Origin: an uncultured Clostridia bacterium
GTDB taxonomy: Bacteria > Bacillota > Clostridia > TANB77 > CAG-508
DNA: 41,918 bases
NCBI GenBank assembly: GCA_944393385.1
Contig: CALYAA010000002.1
Coordinates: 68,274-110,191 of the forward strand
Reading direction: 5' to 3'
The notes beneath the pieces are model-generated. The model was given only the letters and a program-made list of their open reading frames with translations. It made no database searches and was not told the DNA's origin. Positions 31,434 through 39,504 of the stretch are shown here, piece after piece; within the stretch, counting starts at the first letter, position 1, and each line of letters opens with the position of its first letter. The position numbers and the translations under genes are program-made.

Positions 31434-32948
31434 ATGAGTTCGAAGCAAGGGTTCTTTTACACAATTACAGCATTACATCCAGAGGTTACTGGCTCATGTT
31501 TGCTTGTAACTGTGCATTACCCTGATGGTAATATTATGATGTTTATTGTTGACTGTGGGCTTTTCCAAGAAAAACCTTACAAACAATTAAATAGTCAAAC
31601 ATTGCCATTTACCAGTTCGAAAATTGCATTTGCATTGATTACACACAATCATGCAGATCATAATGGAAGACTTCCAATTTTAATGAAAGAAGGGTTTAAA
31701 GGTAAAATTTACACGACAGCAACAACAAAGAGACATATGCAATTTTCTCTGTTGGACGATTACAAAATCATGTTATCAAATGCCAAGGAAAAAAAGCAAA
31801 AACCTTGGTATAGCGAAGAAGACATTTATCAGGTTATGGAACACACTGAATGTTGTGCTCTTGAAGAAACAGTATATGTAAATCCAAATGTAAAAGTAAC
31901 ATTTTTGGATAATGGGCATTTACTTGGAGCTGCAAGTATTTTTGTTCAAATTAGTTGTTATGGTGAAGATGATTTAAACATCCTCTTTACCGGAGACTAT
32001 AAGCCAACAACAATTTGGAAAGAGATTCGCCAAATTCCGGAATGGATAAGAGAACTTCCTAAAACTATAGTTACTGAATCCACATATGGTTATATGGACA
32101 GTAATGAAGTTGAATATCATTTTGAAAGTGATATTCAGAAAATTCTTAGTCAAGGAAAGAGTATTACAATTTTTGTTTTTGCACAAGGCAGAACACAAGA
32201 AGTTTTGTATGTACTCAAAACAATGCAAGCTGGTGGAAGATTAAGCAAAAAAATTCCGATTTACCTTGACGGAAAATTGGCACAAATTAATACAAAAATG
32301 TACCAAATTTCTGAAGAAATTGATGAAGATAAAAGGGATTTTATTCCTGAAAACTTCACATTAGTAAACAAAGAAAATCGGCAAAATGTGATATCTGAAA
32401 CTAAGCAGAAAATTATCTTGACAACATCTGGAATGGCAGACCATGGCCCTGCATGTATTTATGTCCCGGAATTTGTTTCAAGAAAAGATATGGCATTTTA
32501 TTTTTCGGGATATGTTTCCAAAGACAGCTTCGCTAACAAGATTATGAATCCCAAAGATGGGAAGATAACAATAAAGGGGAAGGATTATGATGTAAATGTA
32601 GATGTTTACAGCACTTCCGAATTTTCCTCACATGCAAAAGCAGATGAGATGATTGCTAAACTCAAGGAAGCAGGAAATGTCCAATTGGTTTTGATTAACC
32701 ATGGGCAAAAAGAATCTCAACAAATTTTTGCACAAAAAATTATTAATGCAGAATTTACTAAAAGGGTGGAAATCCTTAGTGAGCATTCTGCTGTAGTTGG
32801 AAAATTTGGATTAATCAAGATTATGGGCTCTAAGATATATAGTATTAATAAGCCCAAAGAAGACAACAGCACTGAAAAGTATAAGAAAGAAGGTAGAATT
32901 CCTGTAAGAAAGCGTTTCAACAACTATTTTGTATGTAAGAGCAGATAA
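31434..32948 (+). CDS. Metallo-beta-lactamase/beta-CASP nuclease, likely acquired
   Basis: 504 residues from ATG 31434, 8 nt after AAGGAG. The N-terminus has strand FIVDCGLFQ and the zinc motif THNHADHNG (His 71, His 73, Asp 75, His 76). Later come GHLLGAASI, LFTGDY, the beta-CASP ESTYG with FVFAQGRTQEVL, TSGMADHGPA, FSGYV, and the late STSEFSSHAKADEM and LINHG. This is the order of beta-CASP RNases of the CPSF/Ysh1-like (KH-less) kind rather than RNase J. Its base composition is clearly richer in G+C than that of its neighbours, and codons such as CCG, TCC and CGC are more frequent, so transfer is likely. Its own promoter and hairpin flank it. Confidence 0.88.
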   Translation: MSSKQGFFYTITALHPEVTGSCLLVTVHYPDGNIMMFIVDCGLFQEKPYKQLNSQTLPFTSSKIAFALITHNHADHNGRLPILMKEGFKGKIYTTATTKRHMQFSLLDDYKIMLSNAKEKKQKPWYSEEDIYQVMEHTECCALEETVYVNPNVKVTFLDNGHLLGAASIFVQISCYGEDDLNILFTGDYKPTTIWKEIRQIPEWIRELPKTIVTESTYGYMDSNEVEYHFESDIQKILSQGKSITIFVFAQGRTQEVLYVLKTMQAGGRLSKKIPIYLDGKLAQINTKMYQISEEIDEDKRDFIPENFTLVNKENRQNVISETKQKIILTTSGMADHGPACIYVPEFVSRKDMAFYFSGYVSKDSFANKIMNPKDGKITIKGKDYDVNVDVYSTSEFSSHAKADEMIAKLKEAGNVQLVLINHGQKESQQIFAQKIINAEFTKRVEILSEHSAVVGKFGLIKIMGSKIYSINKPKEDNSTEKYKKEGRIPVRKRFNNYFVCKSR

Positions 32949-32981
32949 ATTTAAGAAAGAGGTTGATAGAACTCAAACAAA

Positions 32982-33015
32982 TGCAAAGAGGTCTCCATAT
33001 GGGGACCTCTTTGCA
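32982..33015 (+). terminator. Strong hairpin after the beta-CASP gene
   Basis: 15-bp stem 32982-32996/33001-33015 (TGCAAAGAGGTC outer part) with a 4-nt ATAT loop. The T-run after it is poor, so it could be a terminator with weak tail or an mRNA 3' stabiliser. Confidence 0.6.
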
Positions 33016-33080
33016 ATATTAGCATAAAAAATTAATTAAGTATCAATAAAGAGTTTTAAATAATTATTCACATAAATTAG

Positions 33081-33109
33081 TTGAAATAAATAAAAAAGTG
33101 TGTTATAAT
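33081..33109 (+). promoter_or_regulatory. SigA promoter of the zeta-toxin operon
   Basis: TTGAAA (33081-33086), 17 nt, TATAAT (33104-33109); transcript would start near 33116, just before the pseudoknot element. Confidence 0.75.
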
Positions 33110-33130
33110 TACAAAAAATTTATATAAAAA

Positions 33131-33157
33131 GGTTTATAGGTAAAACCAAAAAACCTA
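33131..33157 (+). promoter_or_regulatory. H-type pseudoknot leader element, copy 1 (zeta-toxin operon)
   Basis: P1 GGUUU (33131-33135)/AAACC (33143-33147). P2 UAGGU (33137-33141)/ACCUA (33153-33157). The A-rich third loop AAAAA (33148-33152) crosses P1. The SD starts 4-5 nt downstream. The core TTTATAGGTA and CAAAAAACCTAAATAAA recurs before mutL (36366-36391) with a different P1. The geometry is like preQ1-I riboswitches, but their core bases are not present. Confidence 0.5.
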
Positions 33158-33177
33158 AATAAAAGGAGAAGGAGAAA

Positions 33178-33435
33178 ATGTTGGTCATAGAGATTAACAT
33201 TAATCAAAAAATGGAAAATATGAAAATGAGTCTAAACACAAAATTAGAAGTAGGATTAGAAATCATATCTGCAATGATAGCAAATGCATCAAATGAAGGA
33301 TACAGTGTAAAAGATGAAAAAATGAAAATTTTATTAGAAGAAAGAGACAAATTATATTCAGGAGACGAAAAAACTATAGATAAAATAATAAATGTATATG
33401 GACCTAAAATAAAAGAAAAATATAAAAATGTATAA
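33178..33435 (+). CDS. Small helical protein upstream of zeta toxin (antitoxin candidate)
   Basis: 85 residues; ATG 33178 follows GGAGAAGGAG. Mostly charged helix: MENMKMSLNTKLEVGLEII, then MIANASNEGYSVKDEKM and EERDKLYSGDEKT. No membrane segment. It lies 17 nt before the zeta-toxin gene under a shared promoter, the place and size expected for an epsilon-type antitoxin (about 90 residues, all-helical), although the sequence does not look like classical epsilon. Antitoxin function is inferred from position and size only. Confidence 0.6.
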   Translation: MLVIEININQKMENMKMSLNTKLEVGLEIISAMIANASNEGYSVKDEKMKILLEERDKLYSGDEKTIDKIINVYGPKIKEKYKNV

Positions 33436-33452
33436 AAAGAAAGGAAATAAAA

Positions 33453-34337
33453 ATGGAAGAATTAGAAGAAATAAAAAAGAGATATAAACTAACCAATGAA
33501 GAACATGATGAAATACAACAAGCAATATTAAGAATATGGTTTGATGACAAATTTCCAGTTGAAAATCCAAAAGCAATTATAGATATAGCGCCACCTGCTT
33601 CTGGAAAAACAGGGTTAAATGGATTTGGAAAAGACCAATTTTTTGACAATAATGTAGTCATAATAAATAGTGACGAATTCAAACCATTTCATCCAAAAGT
33701 AGATGAAATAGCTAGATTATATCCACAATATTTTACCAAAATTACAGACCAAGAAAGTAACACATGGACAAGTACATTATTTGATGAAGCATTAAAAAAT
33801 GGCTATAATGTAATTTTTGAAGGAACAGGAAGAAATGCTAGAATATTAGAAACAATAAAAAACAAAATGCAAAAATATCATGTAACAGTAAGAGGTATGG
33901 CAGTAAATGAACTTAACTGTTTAATTTCAATATTAGAAAGATATGAATTTCAAGTTAAAGCAAAAGGTTGGGGAAGACTAGTAACATTAGACCATTTTTA
34001 TGAAACATATAATGCAATGCCACAAACAATAGATGAAATAGAAAAATCAAAAGTTGTAGATTCTGTAGAAGTATATAAGAGAGGAAAAATTCCAAGTCAA
34101 CCAATAAAAATATATGATAGTACAGAAGTAGAAATGGGAAGATTCCCTAATGCAAGATTTGCTGTTTTTGGAGGAAGAGAAGAAGACAAAAAACTAGCAA
34201 ATGAATATTTCATAAAAAATGAGGCAATTTTATTAAAATTATTAGAAAATGATTTTGTAAGTGAAGAAGAAAAAGAAATTTTAAAACAAATATTAGTTTT
34301 AGCCCAAAAAGAAAGATCAAATGAAATGCAAAAATAG
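33453..34337 (+). CDS. Zeta-toxin family kinase
   Basis: 294 residues. P-loop APPASGKT (46-53), with Ala in place of the first Gly; then NSDEFKPFHP (72-81) containing the catalytic-type Asp, TSTLFDEALKNGYNVIFEGTG (abridged: LKNGYNVIFEGTG) and a RYEFQ region typical of zeta toxins. Zeta toxins phosphorylate UDP-N-acetylglucosamine and thereby block peptidoglycan synthesis. It is coupled to an 85-residue upstream partner and has its own promoter, so a chromosomal toxin-antitoxin pair is likely, though house-keeping zeta-like kinases also exist. Confidence 0.85.
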   Translation: MEELEEIKKRYKLTNEEHDEIQQAILRIWFDDKFPVENPKAIIDIAPPASGKTGLNGFGKDQFFDNNVVIINSDEFKPFHPKVDEIARLYPQYFTKITDQESNTWTSTLFDEALKNGYNVIFEGTGRNARILETIKNKMQKYHVTVRGMAVNELNCLISILERYEFQVKAKGWGRLVTLDHFYETYNAMPQTIDEIEKSKVVDSVEVYKRGKIPSQPIKIYDSTEVEMGRFPNARFAVFGGREEDKKLANEYFIKNEAILLKLLENDFVSEEEKEILKQILVLAQKERSNEMQK

Positions 34338-34366
34338 TCAATATGTGAAAAATTAATTTATAGCAC

Positions 34367-34395
34367 TTGTATTTTTTAAAATAATGTGATATAAT
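34367..34395 (+). promoter_or_regulatory. SigA promoter of the 107-residue gene
   Basis: TTGTAT (34367-34372), 17 nt, TATAAT (34390-34395). Confidence 0.7.
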
Positions 34396-34412
34396 AATAT
34401 ATAGTATTTTAA

Positions 34413-34448
34413 AGAGAGGAGATTCTAAGAAATTAGAATAAATTAATT
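34413..34448 (+). promoter_or_regulatory. SD - hairpin - start codon arrangement
   Basis: The SD AGAGAGGAG (34413-34421) is followed at once by the perfect 7-bp stem ATTCTAA (34422-34428)/TTAGAAT (34433-34439) with a GAAA loop, then 9 nt to ATG 34449. With the hairpin formed the spacing is a normal 9 nt; unfolded it is 27 nt. Confidence 0.5.
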
Positions 34449-34772
34449 ATGAAAGAACTATTTGAAAAAATAAAAACAACATTTAAACAACTTTTTGGAT
34501 TTGAACAACCACAACAACCTGCAGAATGGGGAAATGGATATATAGAAAAATTAGTAGAAACTGGAGAAATTACTCCTGAGGCTGAAGTTGCATTTAGAGA
34601 ATCAGATAAAACAAGAGCTGAACTTTTAGAGAGACTTGAATATGATGGCTCAAAACCAGAAGAAGCAAAAGGTAAAACAAAATCTGGTAAGCAAAAAGAA
34701 ATAAAAACAAAAGAGCAAAGCAATAATGTAGTAGTTACAAGAACAAAAAATAAAGGTTTAGAGCGCGAATAA
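34449..34772 (+). CDS. Unknown 107-residue charged protein
   Basis: 107 residues, N-terminal amphipathic helix (MKELFEKIKTTFKQLFGF), a middle with EWGNGYIEKLVETGEITPEA and an acidic helix, then a Lys/Glu-rich disordered tail ending GLERE. No membrane helix or Cys. It has its own promoter and is followed by a strong terminator, so it is a single-gene unit next to the zeta-toxin pair. The amphipathic N-terminus might bind membranes. No family recognised. Confidence 0.6.
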   Translation: MKELFEKIKTTFKQLFGFEQPQQPAEWGNGYIEKLVETGEITPEAEVAFRESDKTRAELLERLEYDGSKPEEAKGKTKSGKQKEIKTKEQSNNVVVTRTKNKGLERE

Positions 34773-34822
34773 TATTTTTTTGATACAAAATTAATTTATA
34801 AATGGAATAAATTTTAATAATT

Positions 34823-34868
34823 GAGGTGTAAAACTTTAAACTTAAAAAGTTTTTTACCTCATTTTTTT
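34823..34868 (+). terminator. Rho-independent terminator
   Basis: Stem GAGGT (34823-34827)/ACCTC (34856-34860), continued after a small internal loop by AAAACTT/AAGTTTT, then a run of seven T. Confidence 0.8.
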
Positions 34869-34917
34869 GTAGAAAAAATTGTAAAAAGAAGAAAAATATT
34901 TTTTTTTGTAAAAAATG

Positions 34918-34946
34918 TTTACAAAAAGATTTTTTTTGTATACAAT
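34918..34946 (+). promoter_or_regulatory. SigA promoter of the glycosyltransferase gene
   Basis: TTTACA (34918-34923), 17 nt, TACAAT (34941-34946). Confidence 0.65.
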
Positions 34947-35004
34947 ATAAAAGGTAAAGAGTTAGACATAAGAAAAATTTTAACTTAAGAAAGGGGTACA
35001 ATCA

Positions 35005-36300
35005 ATGAAAATATTGATGCTAACATGGGAATATCCACCAAGAGTAGTAGGTGGAATATCAAGAGTAGTATATGACCTATCACATAGATTAATAAAAGAT
35101 GGTCATGAAGTTACTGTAGTAACATACAGAGATGGAGAAGTTCCTTATTTTGAGGACGACAAAGGAGTAAAAGTTTATAGAGTAGATAATTATATGATAC
35201 AATCAAATAACTTTATAGACTGGGTTTTACAATTAAATTTCAACATGGTTGAAAAAGCAAGTCAAATAATTGGAGAACAAGGAAAGTTTGATGTAATACA
35301 TGCACATGATTGGTTAGTTGCAAGTGCTGCAAAAACATTAAAAAATGCTTTTGATATCCCAATAGTAGCAACAATACATGCCACTGAAGCTGGAAGAAAT
35401 AGTGGAATTAGAGAACCTCAACAAAAATACATAAATGATACAGAGTGGATGTTAACATATGAATCAAATGAAGTAATTGTTAATAGTAATTACATGAAAA
35501 ACGAAATACAAAGATTATTTGGTTTACCATTTGAAAAAATAAATGTTATACCAAATGGAGTTAATTTAAATAAGTTTTCTGGAATGGATAGAGATTATTC
35601 ATTTAGAAGAAGATATGCAATGGATAATGAAAAAATAATTTTATTTATGGGAAGACTTGTATATGAAAAAGGAATTCAAAATCTAATAGCAGCAATGCCA
35701 AAAGTATTGAAATCTTATCATGATGCAAAACTTGTTATAGCAGGTAAAGGTGGTATGTTAGATGAGTTAAGAGCTCAAGCTGATTATTTGGGAATATCTA
35801 ACAAAGTATATTTTGCAGGTTATATGAATGGAAAAGATGTTGAAAGAATGTATAAAGCTGCAGATATATCAGTATTTCCAAGTTTATATGAACCATTCGG
35901 AATAGTTGCATTAGAAGGAATGTTGGCAGAAAGACCAATTGTCGTATCTGATGCGGGAGGATTAGGAGAAATTGTTGAACATAGAGTTACAGGAATGAAA
36001 AGTTACTGTGGAAATCCAAATTCTATTGCTGATTCTATACTTGAACTATTATTTAATCCAGAATTATGTGCAAATATTGTAAAAAAAGCAAAAATAAAAG
36101 TTAAAGAAAATTACAATTGGCAAAAAATTGCTCAAGATACACATTTTATATATCAAAAAGCAATATGTGAAAAAATGGCAGAAAGGCAAAAGAAACAACT
36201 TGAACAAGAAAGAGCTAGAATTGCAAAAAAAGGAAATTCTCAAGAAAAAGAAATTGTAACAAATATATTGCCATTTAAAAAGCGTCAAATATTTGCTTAA
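35005..36300 (+). CDS. GT4-family glycosyltransferase (glycogen-synthase-like)
   Basis: 431 residues after SD AAAGGGG. GT-B fold: N-terminal MLTWEYPPRVVGGISRVV, FDVIHAHDWLVASAA, IVATIHATEAGR; C-terminal VIPNGVNLNKF, FMGRLVYEKGIQNLI, and the E-x7-E stretch LYEPFGIVALEGMLA, then DAGGLGEIV. These are the signatures of GT4 retaining enzymes close to glycogen/starch synthases that use ADP- or UDP-glucose. The C-terminal 45 residues are a basic tail (REKKQLEQERARIAKK-like) not needed for the fold. It is transcribed alone between terminators, so context does not reveal the acceptor. Confidence 0.88.
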   Translation: MKILMLTWEYPPRVVGGISRVVYDLSHRLIKDGHEVTVVTYRDGEVPYFEDDKGVKVYRVDNYMIQSNNFIDWVLQLNFNMVEKASQIIGEQGKFDVIHAHDWLVASAAKTLKNAFDIPIVATIHATEAGRNSGIREPQQKYINDTEWMLTYESNEVIVNSNYMKNEIQRLFGLPFEKINVIPNGVNLNKFSGMDRDYSFRRRYAMDNEKIILFMGRLVYEKGIQNLIAAMPKVLKSYHDAKLVIAGKGGMLDELRAQADYLGISNKVYFAGYMNGKDVERMYKAADISVFPSLYEPFGIVALEGMLAERPIVVSDAGGLGEIVEHRVTGMKSYCGNPNSIADSILELLFNPELCANIVKKAKIKVKENYNWQKIAQDTHFIYQKAICEKMAERQKKQLEQERARIAKKGNSQEKEIVTNILPFKKRQIFA

Positions 36301-36304
36301 ATAT

Positions 36305-36345
36305 AAAAAAATAGTAAGATATTTCTTGCTATTTTTTTCTTTTTA
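36305..36345 (+). terminator. Rho-independent terminator after the GT4 gene
   Basis: Stem AAATAGTAAGA (36309-36319)/TCTTGCTATTT (36324-36334) with one G-U pair, then T-rich. The right arm contains the TTGCTA used by the possible mutL promoter. Confidence 0.75.
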
Positions 36346-36354
36346 TTATAGAAT
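36326..36354 (+). promoter_or_regulatory. Possible mutL promoter overlapping the terminator
   Basis: TTGCTA (36326-36331), 17 nt, TAGAAT (36349-36354). The -35 lies in the terminator stem of the previous gene; a start near 36361 places the pseudoknot element at the very 5' end of the mRNA. Confidence 0.4.
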
Positions 36355-36365
36355 ATACGTGGAAA

Positions 36366-36400
36366 GATGTTTATAGGTATCAAAAAACCTAAATAAAGAT
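36366..36400 (+). promoter_or_regulatory. H-type pseudoknot leader element, copy 2 (mutL)
   Basis: P1 GAU (36366-36368)/AUC (36379-36381). P2 UAGGU (36374-36378)/ACCUA (36387-36391). The core GTTTATAGGTA and CAAAAAACCTAAATAAA is shared with 33131-33163. An alternative stem GTATC (36377-36381)/GATAC (about 36398-36402) would compete with P1, giving two exclusive folds before the SD. Confidence 0.45.
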
Positions 36401-36419
36401 ACATAAGGCAAGGATTGAT

Positions 36420-38972
36420 ATGGGAAATATAGTGTTATTAGATGATTTAACAATTAATAAAATAGCGGCAGGAGAAGTAATAGAAAGACCTGCTTCAGCA
36501 GTGAAAGAAATGTTAGAAAATTCTATTGATGCGGGAGCAACAAACATTATTTTAGAAATAAAAAATGGAGGAATATCCTATATTAGAATAACAGACAATG
36601 GAAAAGGAATAGCAAATGATGACTTAGATATTGCTTTTGAAAGGCATGCCACAAGTAAAATACGATCTGCAGAGGATTTAGCTGTCGTAAAATCTATGGG
36701 ATTTAGAGGCGAAGCCCTAGCTAGTATTGCAGCTATTTCAAAAGTAGAAATGATATCAAAAACAGCAGAAGAACAAAATGGATATAAAATTGTTGTTGAA
36801 GGTGGAAAAATTTTAGAAAAATCAGAAATAGGAGCACCAATTGGAACAACAATTATCGTAAAAGATTTATTTTATAATACACCAGTAAGATATAAATTTT
36901 TAAGAAAAGATTTTACAGAAGCTGGTTATATTGAAGATGCAGTATCTAGAATTGCACTATCACATCCAGAAGTTGCAATTAAATTAATTAATTCAGGAAG
37001 AACAGTTATACAAACAAATGGTAGTGGAGATTTAAAAAATGCTATTTATAGTATTTATGGAAAAGATGTTGCAAATTCAATTATTGATGTTGATTATATA
37101 TTAGATGATATACATATATTTGGATTAATTGGCAAACCTGAAATTGCACGTTCGAACAGAGCAAATCAGATATTTTTTATTAATAAAAGATATGTTAAAG
37201 ATAAAATATTAACATCTGCAGTTGAAAAGGCTTATAAAGAAATGATTCCAATGGGAAAATTTGCTTTTGTAGTATTAAATATTGACATGAATCCAAGTAA
37301 AGTTGATGTAAATGTTCATCCAGCAAAATTAGAAGTTAGATTTGAAGATGAAAATATGATTTTTAAAGCAATTTATCATGCAATAAAAGAAAACTTAACA
37401 AAAAATGAAGTAAATACTTTTGAAAGAACTGAAAATGATTTTTTAGAAAATAAACAAACTGAAAATAATAAAATTACAAAAACTTTTGATAATAATTTTA
37501 ATTATTATAATAAAAAACAAATAAATAATTACAATATAAATTTAGAAACCAATAATGAAACAAACACAATAACTAATGCTTTAAAAGCAACTGATAATGA
37601 AATAAGTATAAATAAAAATAATGCAAATGTAATCGAAAATGAAACAAGTATAACTGAAAATAGAGCAAATCAAATAGAAGATGAAGCAAAAGTAATTGAG
37701 AATGAAACAATATTAAAGAGTCAAGAAGTATTAAGACAATTACAAGAAATGAAAGAAAAAATGATACGAGAAAATTTAAATATATCACAAGAAATTAAAG
37801 GAGAACAAATACTAAGTCAAACAGAACAAAAAGAAAATCAAGAAGAAGTAATACCAAGTCAAACAGAACAAAAAGAAAGCCAAGTAGAACTAATACCAAG
37901 TCAAACAGAACAAAAAGAAAGCCAAGTAAAATCAATACCAAGTCAAACAGAGCAAAAAGAAAATCAAGAAGAACAAATATCAAGTCAAACAGAACAAAAA
38001 GAAAACCAAGAAGAACAAATACCTAGTCAGACAGTACAAATAGAATATCAAACAGAACAATCAAAGAATAAAAATAAATTTGAATTACAAGAAAATAACC
38101 AATTTGCAATTGATAAACAACCACAAAACCAAAGTGTAAAAGACAAACAACAAGAGCAAAAAAATGAAACACAACTAAAAAATCAAAATATATTAAATGA
38201 AGAAAGTAATGATTATAAATCAACAGAGTATAGTCCGGAATTTGAAGATATGTATTTAAAAATGTTTGGAACAAAGCCAGTAAAAGAAACAATTGAAAAA
38301 AAGGAAGAACAGGAAATCCAAAAAGAAACATTTGATGATATTATAGATACTCCAGAAACTGTTTCGATCTTTGATGGAAATTCAGAAACTCAAAAAATAG
38401 ATTATAAATATATAGGAATTGCATTTGGAAAATATGCAATATTTGAGATAAAAAATGAAGTGTATTTTATAGATATATATCAATCACAAGAAAGAATATT
38501 ATATGAATCTATAAAAAGTAGTATAAATGATAAAAATAATGTAAATTCACAATTATTATTAATACCTGATGTTATAACATTATCTCATAAAGAAATGGAA
38601 ATTGTTAAGGATAATTCAGAAACTTTTAAAAAAATAGGTTTTATATATGATGAATTTGGAGAAAATACAATAAAACTTACTGAAGTTCCAGAGATATGTT
38701 CAGATTTAGAAACACAAGAATTATTTTTAGAAATATTAAACAAGATAAATTTAATTGCAAGAACTCAAAAAACAGAAATTGAAGAAAAAATTATACAAAT
38801 TATTGCAGAAAATGTTGTTAAAAGATATGAAGTTTTAAATGATAAAGATGAAATAGAAACTTTAATGAATAGACTTTTATCATTAAAAAAACCTTTTATA
38901 ACAGACAAAGGAACATCGTTAGCAATGAAAATGACAAAATATGATATAGAAAGAAAATTTGCAAGAAAATAA
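36420..38972 (+). CDS. mutL: DNA mismatch repair protein MutL with long repeat linker and altered C-terminal site
   Basis: 850 residues (B. subtilis MutL: 627). The N-terminal GHKL ATPase is intact: ENSIDAGAT (33-41), DNGKGI (59-64), GFRGEALASIA (about 91-101), then the transducer domain ending near 330. Residues about 335-670 are an Asn/Gln/Glu-rich linker that includes six tandem 14-residue units (466-549, SQTEQKE core). In the C-terminal domain, the endonuclease motif DQHA-x2-E-x4-E appears as DIYQSQERILYE (685-696) and the CPHGRP position as TDKGTS (828-833). MutL coordinates MutS with strand cutting; here cutting may be lost. miaA lies downstream, as often; mutS is not in view. Confidence 0.95.
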   Translation: MGNIVLLDDLTINKIAAGEVIERPASAVKEMLENSIDAGATNIILEIKNGGISYIRITDNGKGIANDDLDIAFERHATSKIRSAEDLAVVKSMGFRGEALASIAAISKVEMISKTAEEQNGYKIVVEGGKILEKSEIGAPIGTTIIVKDLFYNTPVRYKFLRKDFTEAGYIEDAVSRIALSHPEVAIKLINSGRTVIQTNGSGDLKNAIYSIYGKDVANSIIDVDYILDDIHIFGLIGKPEIARSNRANQIFFINKRYVKDKILTSAVEKAYKEMIPMGKFAFVVLNIDMNPSKVDVNVHPAKLEVRFEDENMIFKAIYHAIKENLTKNEVNTFERTENDFLENKQTENNKITKTFDNNFNYYNKKQINNYNINLETNNETNTITNALKATDNEISINKNNANVIENETSITENRANQIEDEAKVIENETILKSQEVLRQLQEMKEKMIRENLNISQEIKGEQILSQTEQKENQEEVIPSQTEQKESQVELIPSQTEQKESQVKSIPSQTEQKENQEEQISSQTEQKENQEEQIPSQTVQIEYQTEQSKNKNKFELQENNQFAIDKQPQNQSVKDKQQEQKNETQLKNQNILNEESNDYKSTEYSPEFEDMYLKMFGTKPVKETIEKKEEQEIQKETFDDIIDTPETVSIFDGNSETQKIDYKYIGIAFGKYAIFEIKNEVYFIDIYQSQERILYESIKSSINDKNNVNSQLLLIPDVITLSHKEMEIVKDNSETFKKIGFIYDEFGENTIKLTEVPEICSDLETQELFLEILNKINLIARTQKTEIEEKIIQIIAENVVKRYEVLNDKDEIETLMNRLLSLKKPFITDKGTSLAMKMTKYDIERKFARK
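37815..38066 (+). repeat. 42-bp tandem repeats inside mutL
   Basis: Five full and one degenerate unit of 42 bp, each encoding SQTEQKE[N/S]Q plus five variable residues. The unit length is a multiple of three, so copy-number change keeps the frame. Confidence 0.9.
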
Positions 38973-38991
38973 AAAACGAAAGGAAAAAATA

Positions 38992-39414
38992 ATGACAATA
39001 TTTATTACACTAATATCTATTACTCTGTTTATAATTTTATTTGCATTAATTTGGAACAGATTAACAGATTTAGAATTTAATCAGAAAATATTAACTTGTT
39101 TAGCATCTTTAATTATATGTTTTGCTTTTACATATTTTATTTTTTCTATATCTTCAAATGGAATAAATTTTACAAATGTAAATCAAAAACAAGTTATAAT
39201 TAAAACTTTTGTAGCAATATTTGCACCAATAAATGGAATAATATTTATTCCATATTTAGCTAAAACACGAAATGATTCTCAACTTGGTAATATTGATAAA
39301 GAAAAAGCAAAAAAAAGAATGGTAATAATATTAATTGTATTAGTTATAGGAACCATTATTGAAATAAATTATTTTAAAAATATACAATTAGGAATTATTG
39401 ATTACATACAATAA
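38992..39414 (+). CDS. Unknown small membrane protein between mutL and miaA
   Basis: 140 residues from ATG 38992, 7 nt after GAAAGGA; an upstream TTG is in frame but has no SD. Four hydrophobic helices are visible (about 3-23, 33-52, 71-90 and 112-130), a short charged loop between helices 3 and 4 (TRNDSQLGNIDKEKAKKR), and a short C-terminus. No family is recognised. It follows mutL by 19 nt and is probably co-transcribed with it. A function in mismatch repair is unlikely. Confidence 0.65.
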   Translation: MTIFITLISITLFIILFALIWNRLTDLEFNQKILTCLASLIICFAFTYFIFSISSNGINFTNVNQKQVIIKTFVAIFAPINGIIFIPYLAKTRNDSQLGNIDKEKAKKRMVIILIVLVIGTIIEINYFKNIQLGIIDYIQ

Positions 39415-39504
39415 AACTTATGAATAAAAAATTATTTTTACATAGTAAATTATTTTTTTTATAAAATAAAAATATTTGGTATTAAAAAAGTTATAACAAA
39501 CTAA

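Noticed and set aside
33131..33163. preQ1-I riboswitch
   Set aside because: The pseudoknot geometry and A-rich loop are similar, but the conserved preQ1 core bases around the first loop are absent and the downstream genes are not queuosine genes.
37815..38066. Phase-variable repeat switching mutL off
   Set aside because: The unit is 42 bp, a multiple of three, so gain or loss of units keeps the frame; only linker length would vary.
39421..39465. Terminator after the small membrane protein gene
   Set aside because: A/T runs look suggestive, but the arms do not pair over more than a few bases.
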